The position numbers and the translations under genes were made by a program. The notes under the pieces were generated by a model that saw only the letters and a program-made list of their open reading frames with translations, had not been told where the DNA came from and did not search any database. From Peribacillus huizhouensis (GTDB lineage: Bacteria > Bacillota > Bacilli > Bacillales > DSM-1321), in contig NZ_JACJHX010000006.1 of the NCBI RefSeq assembly GCF_014138605.1, forward strand, positions 1-64,000: a stretch of DNA of 64,000 bases. Direction: 5' to 3'. This document shows positions 1 through 8,908 of the stretch, piece after piece; within the stretch, counting starts at the first letter, position 1, and every line of letters starts with the position of its first letter.

Positions 1-1
1 T

Positions 2-115
2 CGGTACATCGGACTATCAAAAGTTGTTCAAAGAGCAATCTCGAACAAAAGACTAAAGCAGAGGGGATTTCCCTCTGCTTTAGAACGTTATCTAAAAGTA
101 CACACTGTAATATAA
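2..115 (+). CDS. Group II intron reverse transcriptase/maturase, C-terminal end (partial)
   Basis: An open frame enters from the left edge and stops at 113-115, giving 37 residues rich in basic and aromatic amino acids (ISNKRLKQRGF, then ALERYLKVH). That composition matches the last residues of bacterial LtrA-type intron-encoded proteins, which end in a short basic segment just before domain V. The reading rests mainly on what follows: a domain V-like hairpin starts within ten bases of the stop codon. Start codon, RT domain and maturase domain lie outside the window, so completeness cannot be judged. Confidence 0.6.
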   Translation, partial: RYIGLSKVVQRAISNKRLKQRGFPSALERYLKVHTVI

Positions 116-196
116 ATTGAACCGCCGTATACGGAACCGTACGTACGGTGGTGTGAGAGGGGCGAAAATATATAAATTATCTTCCCCCTACTCGAT
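116..196 (+). ncRNA. Group II intron 3' end: domains V and VI and 3' splice site
   Basis: Positions 121-152 fold as a textbook domain V: nine-base-pair stem ACCGCCGTA/TACGGTGGT, a two-base CG bulge, then TACG-GAAC-CGTA as the distal stem-loop. The catalytic triad would read CGC, as in class C introns. A second hairpin (AGGGG/CCCCCT, about 157-189) with an unpaired A near its 3' side fits domain VI. The sequence ends CTACTCGAT, with the expected AY end near 196. Downstream sequence matches an interspersed repeat (family B) in reverse orientation, so the intron appears to have inserted into that repeat. Confidence 0.8.
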
Positions 197-410
197 TGTT
201 AGTCCCGTTCTAGTGTCGCTAATAGCTCCGAGCAGTAAAGATAAAGAGACACTACGAGCTCGATTTCAGCTAATCCTCTGCGTAAGTCTCGGTAAGTTTC
301 ACTGTATCTGACCTATCGAATCTTTATGGGCAGTTGATCCCTAACTAATGTAATTTTGCATGTTCAGAATCTTGAGATGGGTTCTCGCTCCCTGTTAAGA
401 GTGAGATAAA
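197..410 (-). repeat. Family B interspersed repeat, copy B1 (truncated by intron)
   Basis: Aligns with the copy at 36333-36655: TGTTAGTCCCG, a CTAGTGTCGC...GACACTA hairpin, GTAAGTTTCACTGTATCT, TTTATGGGCAGTTG, and the terminal Cx CxxGTTAAxxGxGATAAA. The hairpin loop and arms differ from the other copy while pairing is kept. The end with the AATCAGT hairpin is replaced by the group II intron. Confidence 0.75.
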
Positions 411-444
411 TACATAACTAAGATTACTTTTTCTAGATAAGGAA

Positions 445-2229
445 GTGCATGGATTGGAGCAATATTTAGTATCATCAAATCCGATTCTTTTATTAGTCGC
501 ATTAATATTGACTTTTATGGCAGCTTATACGAGTTTAGATTTACTAGCATTGCTTAGAAGCTCTGCAAACCACAAAAAGTTTTTGTTATTCGGCGGAAGC
601 TTTTCAATGGGGATTGCGATATGGACGTTTAATTTTTTTGGTATTTTGGCTTTTGAGAAGAACAGCGTAGTTACTTACAATTTATCTGTGATGGTGCTCT
701 CAATCGTTCTTGGAGTGGCACTTGCATCGATGGGATTTCTTGCATTAACGATTAAGAAGCTCTCATTTATTAACATTGTTCATTGCAGCACACTTTTGAC
801 CGTCTCCTTATTATCTAACTATATAATTGGCTTATATGCCTTGAATCTTTCAATTAAGATTCATACAGTTTTGTTAATCGTTACTGTAATGATTACTTTA
901 GTTATTTTTGTTATCGCATTTTTGTTATTTTTTTATTCGAATTATCGGCAAAAAGAAACACTCATCTGGTTAAAGCCGACGAGTACATTTATCGTCTCTG
1001 CTGCGATTATCCAAGGTCACTTCATGTTAGTGCGTGCACTGCCTGTTAAACAATCGGTTGAAAATGTAAATGAACTGGTCTATGATACTTCCTTTGTACC
1101 TTTTCTTGTATTGTTTGTATTTTTATTAATTGTTGGTGGCCTGATTACTTCAAGCTCCATTATTACGAAACGTTTGCAAAATAGTGATAAATATTTACAA
1201 GACTATCGATATGCACTGGATCAAGCTTCCATAGTGGCAGTTACGGATTCAAAAGGAAAGATCATTTATGTGAACGAGAATTTTACGGAAATATCGCAGT
1301 ATACGGAAGAGGAACTACTAGGGAAGAATCATACAATCGTTAATTCTGGCTATCATTCTAAAGAGTTTTTTCAGGATTTGTGGCATACGATCCTATCAGG
1401 AAAGACATGGAAAGGAGAAATATGTAATCAAGCGAAGGATGGAAGCTTGTATTGGGTTTCAACGACAATTGTACCTTTTATTAATAAAAAAGGAAAACCT
1501 TACCAGTTTGTCTCCATCCGAAATGATATTACAGAGCGAAAACAATCTGAGCAGTTACTTCATCGTCAGGATAAACTAGCTGCGGTTGGTCAATTAGCTG
1601 CAGGTGTTGCTCATGAAATTCGAAATCCGTTAACATCAATCAGAGGTTTTGCAGAATTTCTTCAATTGGATGAGACGGACCCAGAAAGATTGGAATACTT
1701 TGATATTGTTTTGGATGAAATAGAACGAGTGAATGCGATTGTAGAAGAGTTTATGGTATTAGCGAAACCGCAAACAGTTCATCTTGAATTGAAAAACATC
1801 ATCCCGATCGTCCAAGATGTACTTTCTTTAATTGGTTTCGAAGCAAAAAATAAAAATGTACAAGTTCATTTTGAAAATAATAATCAAGAAATTTTAGTGA
1901 AATGTGATGAAAATCGTTTGAAGCAAGTGATTTTAAACTTCGCGAAAAACGGAATAGAAGCCATGCCATCTGGAGGAGACTTGTATGTGAATGTTATGCA
2001 GCGAGGTGGCAAAGTAATTATTCGCATTAGAGATACTGGAATAGGAATTCCTGCTGATAAGCTGGCTCACCTAGGAGAGCCATTTTTTACAACGAAAGAA
2101 AAGGGGAATGGATTGGGATTGATGGTGAGCTATCAGATTATTGAAGGTCATAAAGGAAAAATTGAAGTAGATAGTGAAGTGAATAAAGGTTCAACATTTA
2201 TCATAAAGCTTCCCGCTATTACTGTTTAA
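445..2229 (+). CDS. Membrane PAS-domain sensor histidine kinase
   Basis: A 594-residue orthodox sensor kinase. Residues 1-235 are hydrophobic with about seven membrane segments, and a GIAIWTFNFFGIL stretch resembles a degenerate MHYT-type integral sensor. A PAS domain follows at about 250-370 (YVNENFTEIS, ending NDITERKQ). The HisKA box VAHEIRNPLTSIRGF puts the phospho-accepting His near residue 390. HATPase motifs follow: N box about 497, DTGIGIP about 531, GNGLGL about 554. The layout resembles Bacillus sporulation kinases of the KinB/KinE kind, but no partner response regulator is adjacent, so the pathway is unknown. GTG 445 is one base from an AAGGAA box; TTG 454 is better spaced and may be the true start. 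Confidence 0.88.
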   Translation: MHGLEQYLVSSNPILLLVALILTFMAAYTSLDLLALLRSSANHKKFLLFGGSFSMGIAIWTFNFFGILAFEKNSVVTYNLSVMVLSIVLGVALASMGFLALTIKKLSFINIVHCSTLLTVSLLSNYIIGLYALNLSIKIHTVLLIVTVMITLVIFVIAFLLFFYSNYRQKETLIWLKPTSTFIVSAAIIQGHFMLVRALPVKQSVENVNELVYDTSFVPFLVLFVFLLIVGGLITSSSIITKRLQNSDKYLQDYRYALDQASIVAVTDSKGKIIYVNENFTEISQYTEEELLGKNHTIVNSGYHSKEFFQDLWHTILSGKTWKGEICNQAKDGSLYWVSTTIVPFINKKGKPYQFVSIRNDITERKQSEQLLHRQDKLAAVGQLAAGVAHEIRNPLTSIRGFAEFLQLDETDPERLEYFDIVLDEIERVNAIVEEFMVLAKPQTVHLELKNIIPIVQDVLSLIGFEAKNKNVQVHFENNNQEILVKCDENRLKQVILNFAKNGIEAMPSGGDLYVNVMQRGGKVIIRIRDTGIGIPADKLAHLGEPFFTTKEKGNGLGLMVSYQIIEGHKGKIEVDSEVNKGSTFIIKLPAITV

Positions 2230-2333
2230 ATTTGAATTTATTTTTCGGAATTTGACTTGAATCGGTGTTCTATTCACCAATCGACTCATTGTCGATGAAG
2301 AAATAAATTAAAACAGCCTAATTATTAATAAAG

Positions 2334-2374
2334 AAAGCTTGGTTTCTATAATAAAAAAGAAACCAAGCTTTTTT
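2334..2374 (+). terminator. Rho-independent terminator
   Basis: Perfect arms AAAGCTTGGTTTCT / AGAAACCAAGCTTT around a ten-base A/T loop, followed by T6. It lies after the histidine kinase and before the GDSL hydrolase. Confidence 0.9.
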
Positions 2375-2472
2375 GAATGTTTTAGGTAAGTGTAATTATT
2401 CTTTAATATTGAATCTTCTGATTTTTAAAAGAACAAAGAGTGTGATTTAATAGAAAGAAAAAGAGAAGGAGT

Positions 2473-3276
2473 GTGATTGTACTGGGCAAAAAAAGTGTAC
2501 GTTACATAACGATTATTGCTACGACCTTTTCAATTCTTTGGTTATTAAGTTTTGGGTGGGCCATTCAAAATTATTATGCGGGTGCATCAAACAATGAAAT
2601 AAAAAAACAGGTCAATCCTAAAACAATAGAAAATAAAGATCAGGCTTTTACAATAGTTGCACTAGGTGATTCTTTAACAAGGGGGACCGGCGATGATTCT
2701 GGCAAAGGCTATGTAGGCTATGTAATCGATGATTTGAAACAGCGATTTAATGGTCATGTCATTGTCCATAATTTAGCCATTAATGGGCAAGTATCAAGTC
2801 AATTGAAAGAACAAGTTAAACAACAGAATATACAAAGACAGCTTGCTTTTGCAGATACCATTTTCTTAACGATTGGTGCAAATGATTTATTTCAGCAAGG
2901 GAGAACATTGGAGAATTTTGATTCAGCTGCTATAAAAATCATTAAACAGAATTTTATTGACAACATGAGAATAATTTTTGCCGATATTCGTAAGGTGAAT
3001 TCGGATGCACCTATCTTTTTTGTCGGGCTTTATAATCCTTTTTTTGAAGCTGATCATACAGGGGTTACGAGTCCAACTGTACATGACTGGAACCGAACTG
3101 CTGAGGATATGAGCTCAAGCGATCCTAGAATTGTCTTTGTACCTACCTTTGACATCTTTCAGTTATTTGTAAATGATTATTTATATAGTGATAAATTCCA
3201 TCCAAATCAACAGGGGTATCGATTAATAGCGAATAGAATTTCTCCGTTCATTAAATGGGAGGGGGAAGGCAAATGA
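2473..3276 (+). CDS. Membrane-anchored SGNH/GDSL hydrolase
   Basis: Serine esterase/lipase-like enzyme of the SGNH fold, 267 residues. An N-terminal membrane segment (about residues 8-30) points to an extracellular, tethered enzyme. Block I is ALGDSLTRGTGDD (nucleophile Ser about residue 66), block III is GANDLF (about 136), and block V is DKFHPNQQGY with the Asp/His pair near 240. Bacillus relatives include YpmR and the germination lipase LipC; which is closest cannot be settled here. GTG 2473 is the first usable start behind AGAAGGA. Its stop TGA overlaps the start of the next gene (ATGA), so it is probably co-translated with an ABC-2 transporter, perhaps acting on the exported lipid or polymer. 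Confidence 0.85.
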   Translation: MIVLGKKSVRYITIIATTFSILWLLSFGWAIQNYYAGASNNEIKKQVNPKTIENKDQAFTIVALGDSLTRGTGDDSGKGYVGYVIDDLKQRFNGHVIVHNLAINGQVSSQLKEQVKQQNIQRQLAFADTIFLTIGANDLFQQGRTLENFDSAAIKIIKQNFIDNMRIIFADIRKVNSDAPIFFVGLYNPFFEADHTGVTSPTVHDWNRTAEDMSSSDPRIVFVPTFDIFQLFVNDYLYSDKFHPNQQGYRLIANRISPFIKWEGEGK

Positions 3277-4190
3277 GTGCTACGACTCTTTCTGTCAGAA
3301 ATTTAACGAAGACGATAAAAAGACACAAAATCATAAAAGGAATTAGCTTTGATTTAAAGGAGGGAGAGGTTTTTGGCTTTCTAGGACCAAATGGAGCAGG
3401 CAAGACTACGACGATTCGGATGCTAGTAGGCCTAATAAGACCGACTTCTGGGACGATTGAAATATGTGGCTATGATGTGAAGAAAAATTTCACCAAAGCG
3501 ATGGAGAAACTTGGGTGTATTGTTGAAAATCCTGAGTTATATCCTTATTTAAGCGGCAGAGAAAATTTACTTCATTTTGCAAGAATGCTTCCATCGATTG
3601 ATGCCAAACGAATTGCGGAAGTTGTTGAAATGGTAAAGTTAACAGAACGAATTGATGATAAGGTGAAAACATATTCGCTCGGTATGAGACAAAGGCTTGG
3701 CATTGCTCAAGCTTTACTGAATCGACCAAAGGTACTTGTTTTAGACGAACCGACAAACGGACTAGATCCTGCAGGAATTCGCGAAATGAGGGTCTTTATT
3801 CGTGAACTTGCCGAAAATGAAGGATTAAGTGTACTTGTATCGAGTCATTTATTAAGTGAAATTCAGTTATTATGCGATCGAGTTGCTATTATTACAAAAG
3901 GAAACATCATTACTGTTGATACAGTCGAATCTTTGCTGTCGAGTCAGGAGCAAGCCATTTGGCAACTCGAGCCGTCCGTTAAAGGAAAAGAAATCTTGGA
4001 AAGTCTAACTGAAGTAACTACACTAGATGATGGTTGTATCGTAACAGTATATGATTCCTTCCAGATTCCTAAGTGGAATGCTGCTTTGGTTCATGCAGGA
4101 GTACAAGTGCTTCAACTAAATAGAAAGACCCCTGTACTGGAGGATTTATTCCTGCAATTGACGGATACAGGAGGTGCCCATATTGAATAA
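3273..4190 (+). CDS. ABC-2 type transporter, ATP-binding subunit
   Basis: ATPase of about 305 residues of the DrrA/NatA class. Walker A is GPNGAGKTTTIRML, the signature is YSLGMRQRLGIAQAL, Walker B is LVLDEPTNGLDP, and the switch His sits in SSHLL. About 80 C-terminal residues after the catalytic core form the usual accessory segment. I chose ATG 3273 because it follows GGGAGGGGGAAGG and makes an ATGA overlap with the hydrolase stop. It drives the permease encoded next, with which it overlaps by a few bases. Substrate unknown. Confidence 0.92.
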   Translation: MSATTLSVRNLTKTIKRHKIIKGISFDLKEGEVFGFLGPNGAGKTTTIRMLVGLIRPTSGTIEICGYDVKKNFTKAMEKLGCIVENPELYPYLSGRENLLHFARMLPSIDAKRIAEVVEMVKLTERIDDKVKTYSLGMRQRLGIAQALLNRPKVLVLDEPTNGLDPAGIREMRVFIRELAENEGLSVLVSSHLLSEIQLLCDRVAIITKGNIITVDTVESLLSSQEQAIWQLEPSVKGKEILESLTEVTTLDDGCIVTVYDSFQIPKWNAALVHAGVQVLQLNRKTPVLEDLFLQLTDTGGAHIE

Positions 4191-5163
4191 ACTAATTGCT
4201 AACGAAATGATGAAGCTTGTTGCGAGAAAGCGATTGATAGTAATTGGGGCAATTGTGGGAATCTTAGTGATCTTGTTTACTTTTGCACAGTATAAGGAAG
4301 TGCAAACACAGCGGGAAAGGTTAGGGACGGATGATTGGCGCGATTCTCTTCAACAGCAAATTATTGATATGCAAAACAGGCTTGGGTCAAACCGAATATC
4401 AGATGAATGGCGTGAACAGATTCAAGTAAGTGTTCAGCAATTGCAATTCTATCTAGATCAAGATATTAACCCAAACGAACCAGGGGCCGTTTCTTTTGTT
4501 CGAATGTTCATCGAAAATTCTACTGATTTGTTCATTCCACTGCTAATCATGATTGTAGCAAGCGATCTTGTTTCTTCTGAGCACACTTTAGGTTCGGTAA
4601 AATTACTTTTAACAAGGCCTGTAAAACGATGGAGGATATTACTAAGCAAATATATAACTTTACTGTTGGCCACTTCATTTATTGTTGCGATGACCGGTCT
4701 GATATCGTACGTTTTATCAGGGATTGTCTTCGGCTATCATGGTTGGAAGGCACCAATAATTACAGGCTTTGTTGTAGAAGGAAGCAATGTAGATACAAGT
4801 CGAATTAAATTAATTAGTCAATGGAAGTTTTTGTTGATGGATTTTGGACTTGTTTGGTTTGTAGCTGTTGTAGTTGGAACTTTAACGTTTATGCTCTCTG
4901 TATTAATAAGAAGTACGGCTCAAAGTATGGGAGTTATGCTTGCTTCGCTTATATCAGGAGCTATTTTAAACAATATGGTGTCTTCATGGGAATCGGCCAA
5001 ATATTTGTTTATGGTTAACTTAAAATTGACTAATTATTTAAATGGTATTTCACCACCGATACAAGGTATGACTTTACTTTCTTCTATGCTAGTTCTCCTC
5101 GTCTGGTGGGCTGTAGCGTTAATACTCTCGTTCATTGTTTTTACCCGTCAAGATGTTTATTAA
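4183..5163 (+). CDS. ABC-2 type transporter, permease subunit
   Basis: Polytopic membrane protein of about 326 residues. One N-terminal membrane helix is followed by a roughly 85-residue charged, Gln-rich external segment (QTQRERLGTDDW onward), then five more hydrophobic stretches. This is the topology of ABC-2 permeases with a large first loop. TTG 4183 has an ideal AGGAGGTG box six bases upstream; GTG 4174 lies inside that box and is unlikely. The start overlaps the ATPase stop. Third gene of the hydrolase-ATPase-permease operon, closed by the terminator at 5178. Confidence 0.88.
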   Translation: MNKLIANEMMKLVARKRLIVIGAIVGILVILFTFAQYKEVQTQRERLGTDDWRDSLQQQIIDMQNRLGSNRISDEWREQIQVSVQQLQFYLDQDINPNEPGAVSFVRMFIENSTDLFIPLLIMIVASDLVSSEHTLGSVKLLLTRPVKRWRILLSKYITLLLATSFIVAMTGLISYVLSGIVFGYHGWKAPIITGFVVEGSNVDTSRIKLISQWKFLLMDFGLVWFVAVVVGTLTFMLSVLIRSTAQSMGVMLASLISGAILNNMVSSWESAKYLFMVNLKLTNYLNGISPPIQGMTLLSSMLVLLVWWAVALILSFIVFTRQDVY

Positions 5164-5177
5164 AAGAATACCGATTT

Positions 5178-5208
5178 AAACCAGCAAGCGAGCTTGTTGG
5201 TTTTTTTG
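5178..5208 (+). terminator. Rho-independent terminator
   Basis: AAACCAGCAAGC/GCTTGTTGGTTT hairpin with a T7 tract directly after the ABC permease. Confidence 0.88.
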
Positions 5209-5394
5209 GACTGCAGAAAAAACTAGATCGATATTCGGTGGCATAATTCATTGTGTGGTGTAAATACTAACCAATAGAAGTGTGAAGCTTGGATGATTAT
5301 TCTAATAAAAAAAATGTTTTCCAAGCCGTTAGTCTTATATTTAAAGGAGTTACAAATCTTATTTTTGGGTAATAAGAATATAGGGAGGGTACAC

Positions 5395-5577
5395 ATGATG
5401 ACAAACGAAAATAAAAAACAATCAGAAATTGCCGGTAGACATTATCAAGTTGAAGATATGGAGAAGAATGATCAAATTTCATCCGGCTTTGCAGAAACCC
5501 ATGAACAAGTGAGTGACCATTTCTTTTCCGGAACGGTAGATCAGCTGATCAATCATCAAGAAAACAAAACAGAGTAA
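5395..5577 (+). CDS. YozQ-like small protein (DUF4025 family)
   Basis: Hydrophilic protein of 60 residues. The HYQVEDMEK segment and the C-terminal ETHEQVSDHFFSGTVDQLI motif resemble Bacillus YozQ-type small proteins; function unknown. ATG 5395 (or 5398) follows GGGAGGG by 5-8 bases; a longer upstream frame lacks a ribosome site. It is 11 bases upstream of the CBS-domain gene and probably in one transcript with it. Confidence 0.7.
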   Translation: MMTNENKKQSEIAGRHYQVEDMEKNDQISSGFAETHEQVSDHFFSGTVDQLINHQENKTE

Positions 5578-5588
5578 GGGGGATTGTT

Positions 5589-6017
5589 TTGAAATCTATT
5601 AGAGAAATCATGACAACTAATGTAGATTACTGTACAACCCTTGACAATGTGTATGAAGCAGCTGTCAAAATGGCTGAAGGGGATGTCGGGGCTATCCCGA
5701 TTTGCCAGGAAAGTAAATTAGTCGGTGTTCTGACTGATCGAGATATTGCAATCCGTTGTGTTGCTGGGAAGAAACCAGGTTCCACGAAAATTACCGATGT
5801 GATGACAAAAGTACCAATTACGATATCACCAGAAACTTCAGTCACAGAAGCAGAGGATTTGATGGCAGAAAAACAGATTCGTCGTCTATTCGTTGTTGAA
5901 CAAGATTCTCTCATCGGAGTTGTTTCCTTAGGAGATCTAGCCGTTCATAAAGACACAAATATGGCTGCTGCACATGCACTTACTGAAATATCGGAAAATC
6001 AACATATTCAACATTGA
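5589..6017 (+). CDS. yhcV: Tandem CBS-domain protein, YhcV-like
   Basis: 142 residues made of two CBS domains (about 7-62 and 72-127), with typical LVGVLTDRDIAIR and LIGVVSLGDLAV strands that form an adenosyl-ligand pocket. Length and sequence pattern match Bacillus YhcV, a stand-alone CBS protein probably sensing adenine nucleotides; its partner is unknown. TTG 5589 follows AAGGGGG and is the natural start. Cotranscribed with the small YozQ-like gene. A family A repeat begins about 35 bases after its stop. Confidence 0.82.
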   Translation: MKSIREIMTTNVDYCTTLDNVYEAAVKMAEGDVGAIPICQESKLVGVLTDRDIAIRCVAGKKPGSTKITDVMTKVPITISPETSVTEAEDLMAEKQIRRLFVVEQDSLIGVVSLGDLAVHKDTNMAAAHALTEISENQHIQH

Positions 6018-6050
6018 AGTATTCAAAGGTAAGGATCAATGTCAAAATAA

Positions 6051-6285
6051 AAGATTTTTTTCGTAAAGATTGTTGTTTTTAGCTAGAAACCATTTCGAGC
6101 AGATGTTGATTGTAGTGGAAGGTGAGACTCCTGCTTAGAGAAGTGCGTTGAGAGAGATACCGTACGTGCTAAGCACTGAAGTGGCTCCTGAGACCGCCCG
6201 CTAATAGTGAGTACCTGTAACGGAATTAGCCCAAGATAGTAGTGTGAATTATTTAAAAGCAGCAAAGTATAAGAAAACAGACAAA
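6051..6285 (-). repeat. Family A MITE-like repeat, copy A1
   Basis: Reverse-orientation copy. The TTTTTTCGTAAAGATTGTTG end and the AGTATAAGAAAACAG end form imperfect inverted termini. Between them lie AGAAACCATTTCGAGCAGATG, the tag CTCCTGCTTAGAGAAG, GCACTGAAGTGGCTCC and GACCGCCCGC, all shared with the copies at 32544, 37703, 47542 and 62881. Confidence 0.8.
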
Positions 6286-6306
6286 TAAAAAGACTATTAA
6301 ATGAAA

Positions 6307-6371
6307 GGGTCAAAGCTGTCATACTCTATACTATTAATATTCGGTATAGAGTATGACGGTTTGATCTTTTT
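6307..6371. terminator. Bidirectional hairpin terminator
   Basis: Long arms GATCAAACCGTCATACTCTATA (read on the minus strand) around a 14-base loop, with T-rich tails on both sides. It lies just downstream of the yuxL-like gene, which reads toward it from the right. Confidence 0.85.
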
Positions 6372-6396
6372 GCACATTCTGATTTTTGCTCTTTTC

Positions 6397-8388
6397 TTAA
6401 TTAATATGTTTGGCAAACCAATTGCATATTTGCTCTGTATGCTGCATGCGCAGCCTTGGAGCTCCGCTTCTTGATACTTCATGGGTCTGGTTTGGAAAGA
6501 CAACAAGTACGGCTTCTTTTTTCTGCCGTTTTAATGCAACGAATAATTGTTCTGCTTGTTCAATTGGACAACGATAATCTTTATCTCCATGCAATAACAA
6601 CAAAGGTGTTGTAATATTCTTTACATATTTAAGAGGAGAGTGCTCCCACAGTTTTTCAGGGGATTCAATAATGTTGCCGCCTAATTCCCATTCAGTAAAG
6701 GAATAGCCAATATCGCTCACACCATAGAAGCTGAGCCAATTTGAAATACAGCGCTGTGTAACAGCTGCTTTAAAACGATCTGTATGCCCAATAATCCAGT
6801 TCGTCATAAAACCGCCGTAGCTTCCACCTGTTACACCTAAACGCTGTTTATCAACGAAATCAAACTCTAAAAGAACGTAATCAACTGCGGCCATTAAATC
6901 CTCATAATCCATGCCTCCATAATCGCCTCGTACAGAGTTGGCGAATTCTTGCCCATAGCCTGCACTTCCTCGTGGATTTGTGAATAGGATTGAATATCCT
7001 TGTGCAACAAGTGTTTGAAACTCATGAACATACGTATTAGCATACATTGCATGTGGTCCGCCATGAATTTCAAGAACCAATGGATATTTTTTACCTAGTT
7101 CAAGATTTATTGGTTTCATAATCCAACCATGTATTTCGAGATCATCTTTGGAGGAAAAAGTAATCGATTCAGCTTTAGATAAGGTTTTCTCATTTAGAAA
7201 TTCATCATTTACAAATGTAATTTGCTCAATTTCGCCATTTGTTAAATTAAAGGAGTATAAGTCTCCAGGATGAGTAGGTGTACTGATCGCTACAATAGCC
7301 ATATGTGTTTGGGGATCAATAGTTAATCCATAAACATGCTGTTTTTCAAGAAGTGACGGATACATAGCCCCTTCAATAGTTCCGTAATATACACCAGTGT
7401 TACCATGGTCACTTATTAAAAAATAAAAACCTTGACTGTCATTTGTCCAAAGGATCCCCGGATTGACCGCTTCAATATGAAAATCGCTTGCTACTACATC
7501 ACCAACTTCAACATCCCAATCTGCAGTTAGGCATGTAAGGGAATTGGTTGCTAGTGTGTATAACCAGATTTTTGATATTGTTGCCCCTTCATATTCACGT
7601 TCATGCCCTATTAAGGTTAAATAATTGCCATCAGGCGACCATTTAGGAAGATAAAAAAGCCCATTAGTTGCCGTTATTTTTCTTGATGATCGAGCTTCTA
7701 ATTGGAAAATAAACACATCGGAAGCGAGGTTATAATCAGCAGCCTCTATGTTATTGCTTACATATGCAAATTCTTTGCTGTTAGGTGCCCATGATGAGGG
7801 GATATAGGACTGTTCCCCTGAAGTCAATTGTTCAGCCCTACCGGAGGGTAAATCTAAGAGTATGAGCTGAGAAAATGACTGATCTAAATAGCCGCTTCCG
7901 TCTGATTTATATTTAATTCGGTCATATTCAATTGCTTCTTCGCGTTTTTTTACCAGCTCGTTTTCTTTCTCATCTATAGTGTATCCAGCTTTTATACGTG
8001 TTGATGTAAGTATTTTACGTGAATCAGGCGCCCATATAGGCGTTGTAGCCCCTTGAGCAAAATCTGTTAGCTGATTTGCTTCGCCACCAGTTGTATTCAT
8101 TATGTATATTTGATTTTTTCCAGAACGGTTTGATAAAAACGCAAGATGGAGTCCGTCAGGTGACCATCTAGGTGAAAACTGGCGATGAAGTCCGTATGTC
8201 CATTGAATAGTTTGTTTCGATATAAAATTATATATAAATATATTTGAAATGTATCTCTCATCTTCCTTATCCACAGAGGTCTCGATATAGGCGACCATAC
8301 TACCATCAGGCGAAAGCTGAGGATCGGTGACAGATTTTAAGTCAAATAAATCTCCTGCTAAGATACCTTTATTACCCAATATATTCAT
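6397..8388 (-). CDS. yuxL: S9-family serine peptidase (YuxL-like acylaminoacyl peptidase)
   Basis: About 660 residues. The N-terminal half has repeated WSPDG / SPDG turns typical of a seven-bladed beta-propeller of the WD40-like/TolB kind (LSPDGSMVAYIE, RWSPDGLHLAFLS, KWSPDGNYLTLI). The C-terminal third is an alpha/beta-hydrolase of the prolyl-oligopeptidase family: nucleophile in GGSYGGF (about residue 521), Asp in HGDKDYRCP (about 604), His in NQTHEVSRSG (about 646). Cytoplasmic, no signal peptide. ATG 8388 follows AAAGAAAGG; a frame 18 codons longer lacks a ribosome site. Length and domain order match Bacillus YuxL. Likely trims peptides. Confidence 0.9.
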   Translation of the reverse strand: MNILGNKGILAGDLFDLKSVTDPQLSPDGSMVAYIETSVDKEDERYISNIFIYNFISKQTIQWTYGLHRQFSPRWSPDGLHLAFLSNRSGKNQIYIMNTTGGEANQLTDFAQGATTPIWAPDSRKILTSTRIKAGYTIDEKENELVKKREEAIEYDRIKYKSDGSGYLDQSFSQLILLDLPSGRAEQLTSGEQSYIPSSWAPNSKEFAYVSNNIEAADYNLASDVFIFQLEARSSRKITATNGLFYLPKWSPDGNYLTLIGHEREYEGATISKIWLYTLATNSLTCLTADWDVEVGDVVASDFHIEAVNPGILWTNDSQGFYFLISDHGNTGVYYGTIEGAMYPSLLEKQHVYGLTIDPQTHMAIVAISTPTHPGDLYSFNLTNGEIEQITFVNDEFLNEKTLSKAESITFSSKDDLEIHGWIMKPINLELGKKYPLVLEIHGGPHAMYANTYVHEFQTLVAQGYSILFTNPRGSAGYGQEFANSVRGDYGGMDYEDLMAAVDYVLLEFDFVDKQRLGVTGGSYGGFMTNWIIGHTDRFKAAVTQRCISNWLSFYGVSDIGYSFTEWELGGNIIESPEKLWEHSPLKYVKNITTPLLLLHGDKDYRCPIEQAEQLFVALKRQKKEAVLVVFPNQTHEVSRSGAPRLRMQHTEQICNWFAKHIN

Positions 8389-8593
8389 CCTTTCTTTTTG
8401 CACTACGAAACTAATTCTAACAAGCGATTGTTGATTCGACAAATATCAAGGAAACTTTTTCTTAATCGTTTGTTAGTTAAAATATCAATTGTAACTGAAG
8501 TGGAAAATGAATTAGGACGTCTTGAAGAAAGCCTTGCCGCTTTATTAGAGATAAAACCCTAAAAGTGGCAAGACATAATATGATGCTATTGTA

Positions 8594-8908
8594 TTATTCT
8601 GCTGGTTTTTTTTTGTGATGAGGTTGGAATGGTTGAAATTTGTTTTCTTCAATTTTTTGATAATGTCTCTCCATATGTTTAACAATCATTGCCGCTTTTT
8701 CTTTAGAAATTACCCCATATTCTACATACTTTTGTACAATTTCTTTTTTCTTTTCCAGTATTTCCTTATGCAAGACTGCAAGTTCTTCTTGCTGTTTCTC
8801 GGTAAACACTATTTGTGGTTCTTGTTTATCGGTCTCAGCTAATGCCGTGATTTCAAAGTTAAAGGTTACGAAAGTAATGGTCAAAACAGCAATGAGTAAT
8901 TTATTCAT
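8594..8908 (-). CDS. Secreted YckD-like protein (DUF2680)
   Basis: 104 residues with a clear signal peptide: MNKLLIAVLTI core, cleavage after ALAE around residue 25. The mature part is a charged helical hairpin (FTEKQQEELAVLHKEILEKK then YVEYGVISKEKAAMIVKHME) ending in a His/Lys tail. This is the pattern of the Bacillus YckD/DUF2680 proteins; no enzymatic motif is visible. The gene is monocistronic behind an AGGAG box. Function unknown; the conserved GVISKEKA turn suggests a small helical bundle outside the membrane. Confidence 0.8.
   Translation of the reverse strand: MNKLLIAVLTITFVTFNFEITALAETDKQEPQIVFTEKQQEELAVLHKEILEKKKEIVQKYVEYGVISKEKAAMIVKHMERHYQKIEENKFQPFQPHHKKKPAE

Noticed and set aside
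117..311. 64-codon plus-strand ORF at the left edge
   Set aside because: It runs through group II intron domains V/VI and family B hairpins; no ribosome site.
8450..8563. Plus-strand tail of a frame with VENELGRLEESLAALLEIKP before a stop
   Set aside because: It looks peptide-like but has no start or ribosome site and no family I can name; could be a gene remnant.
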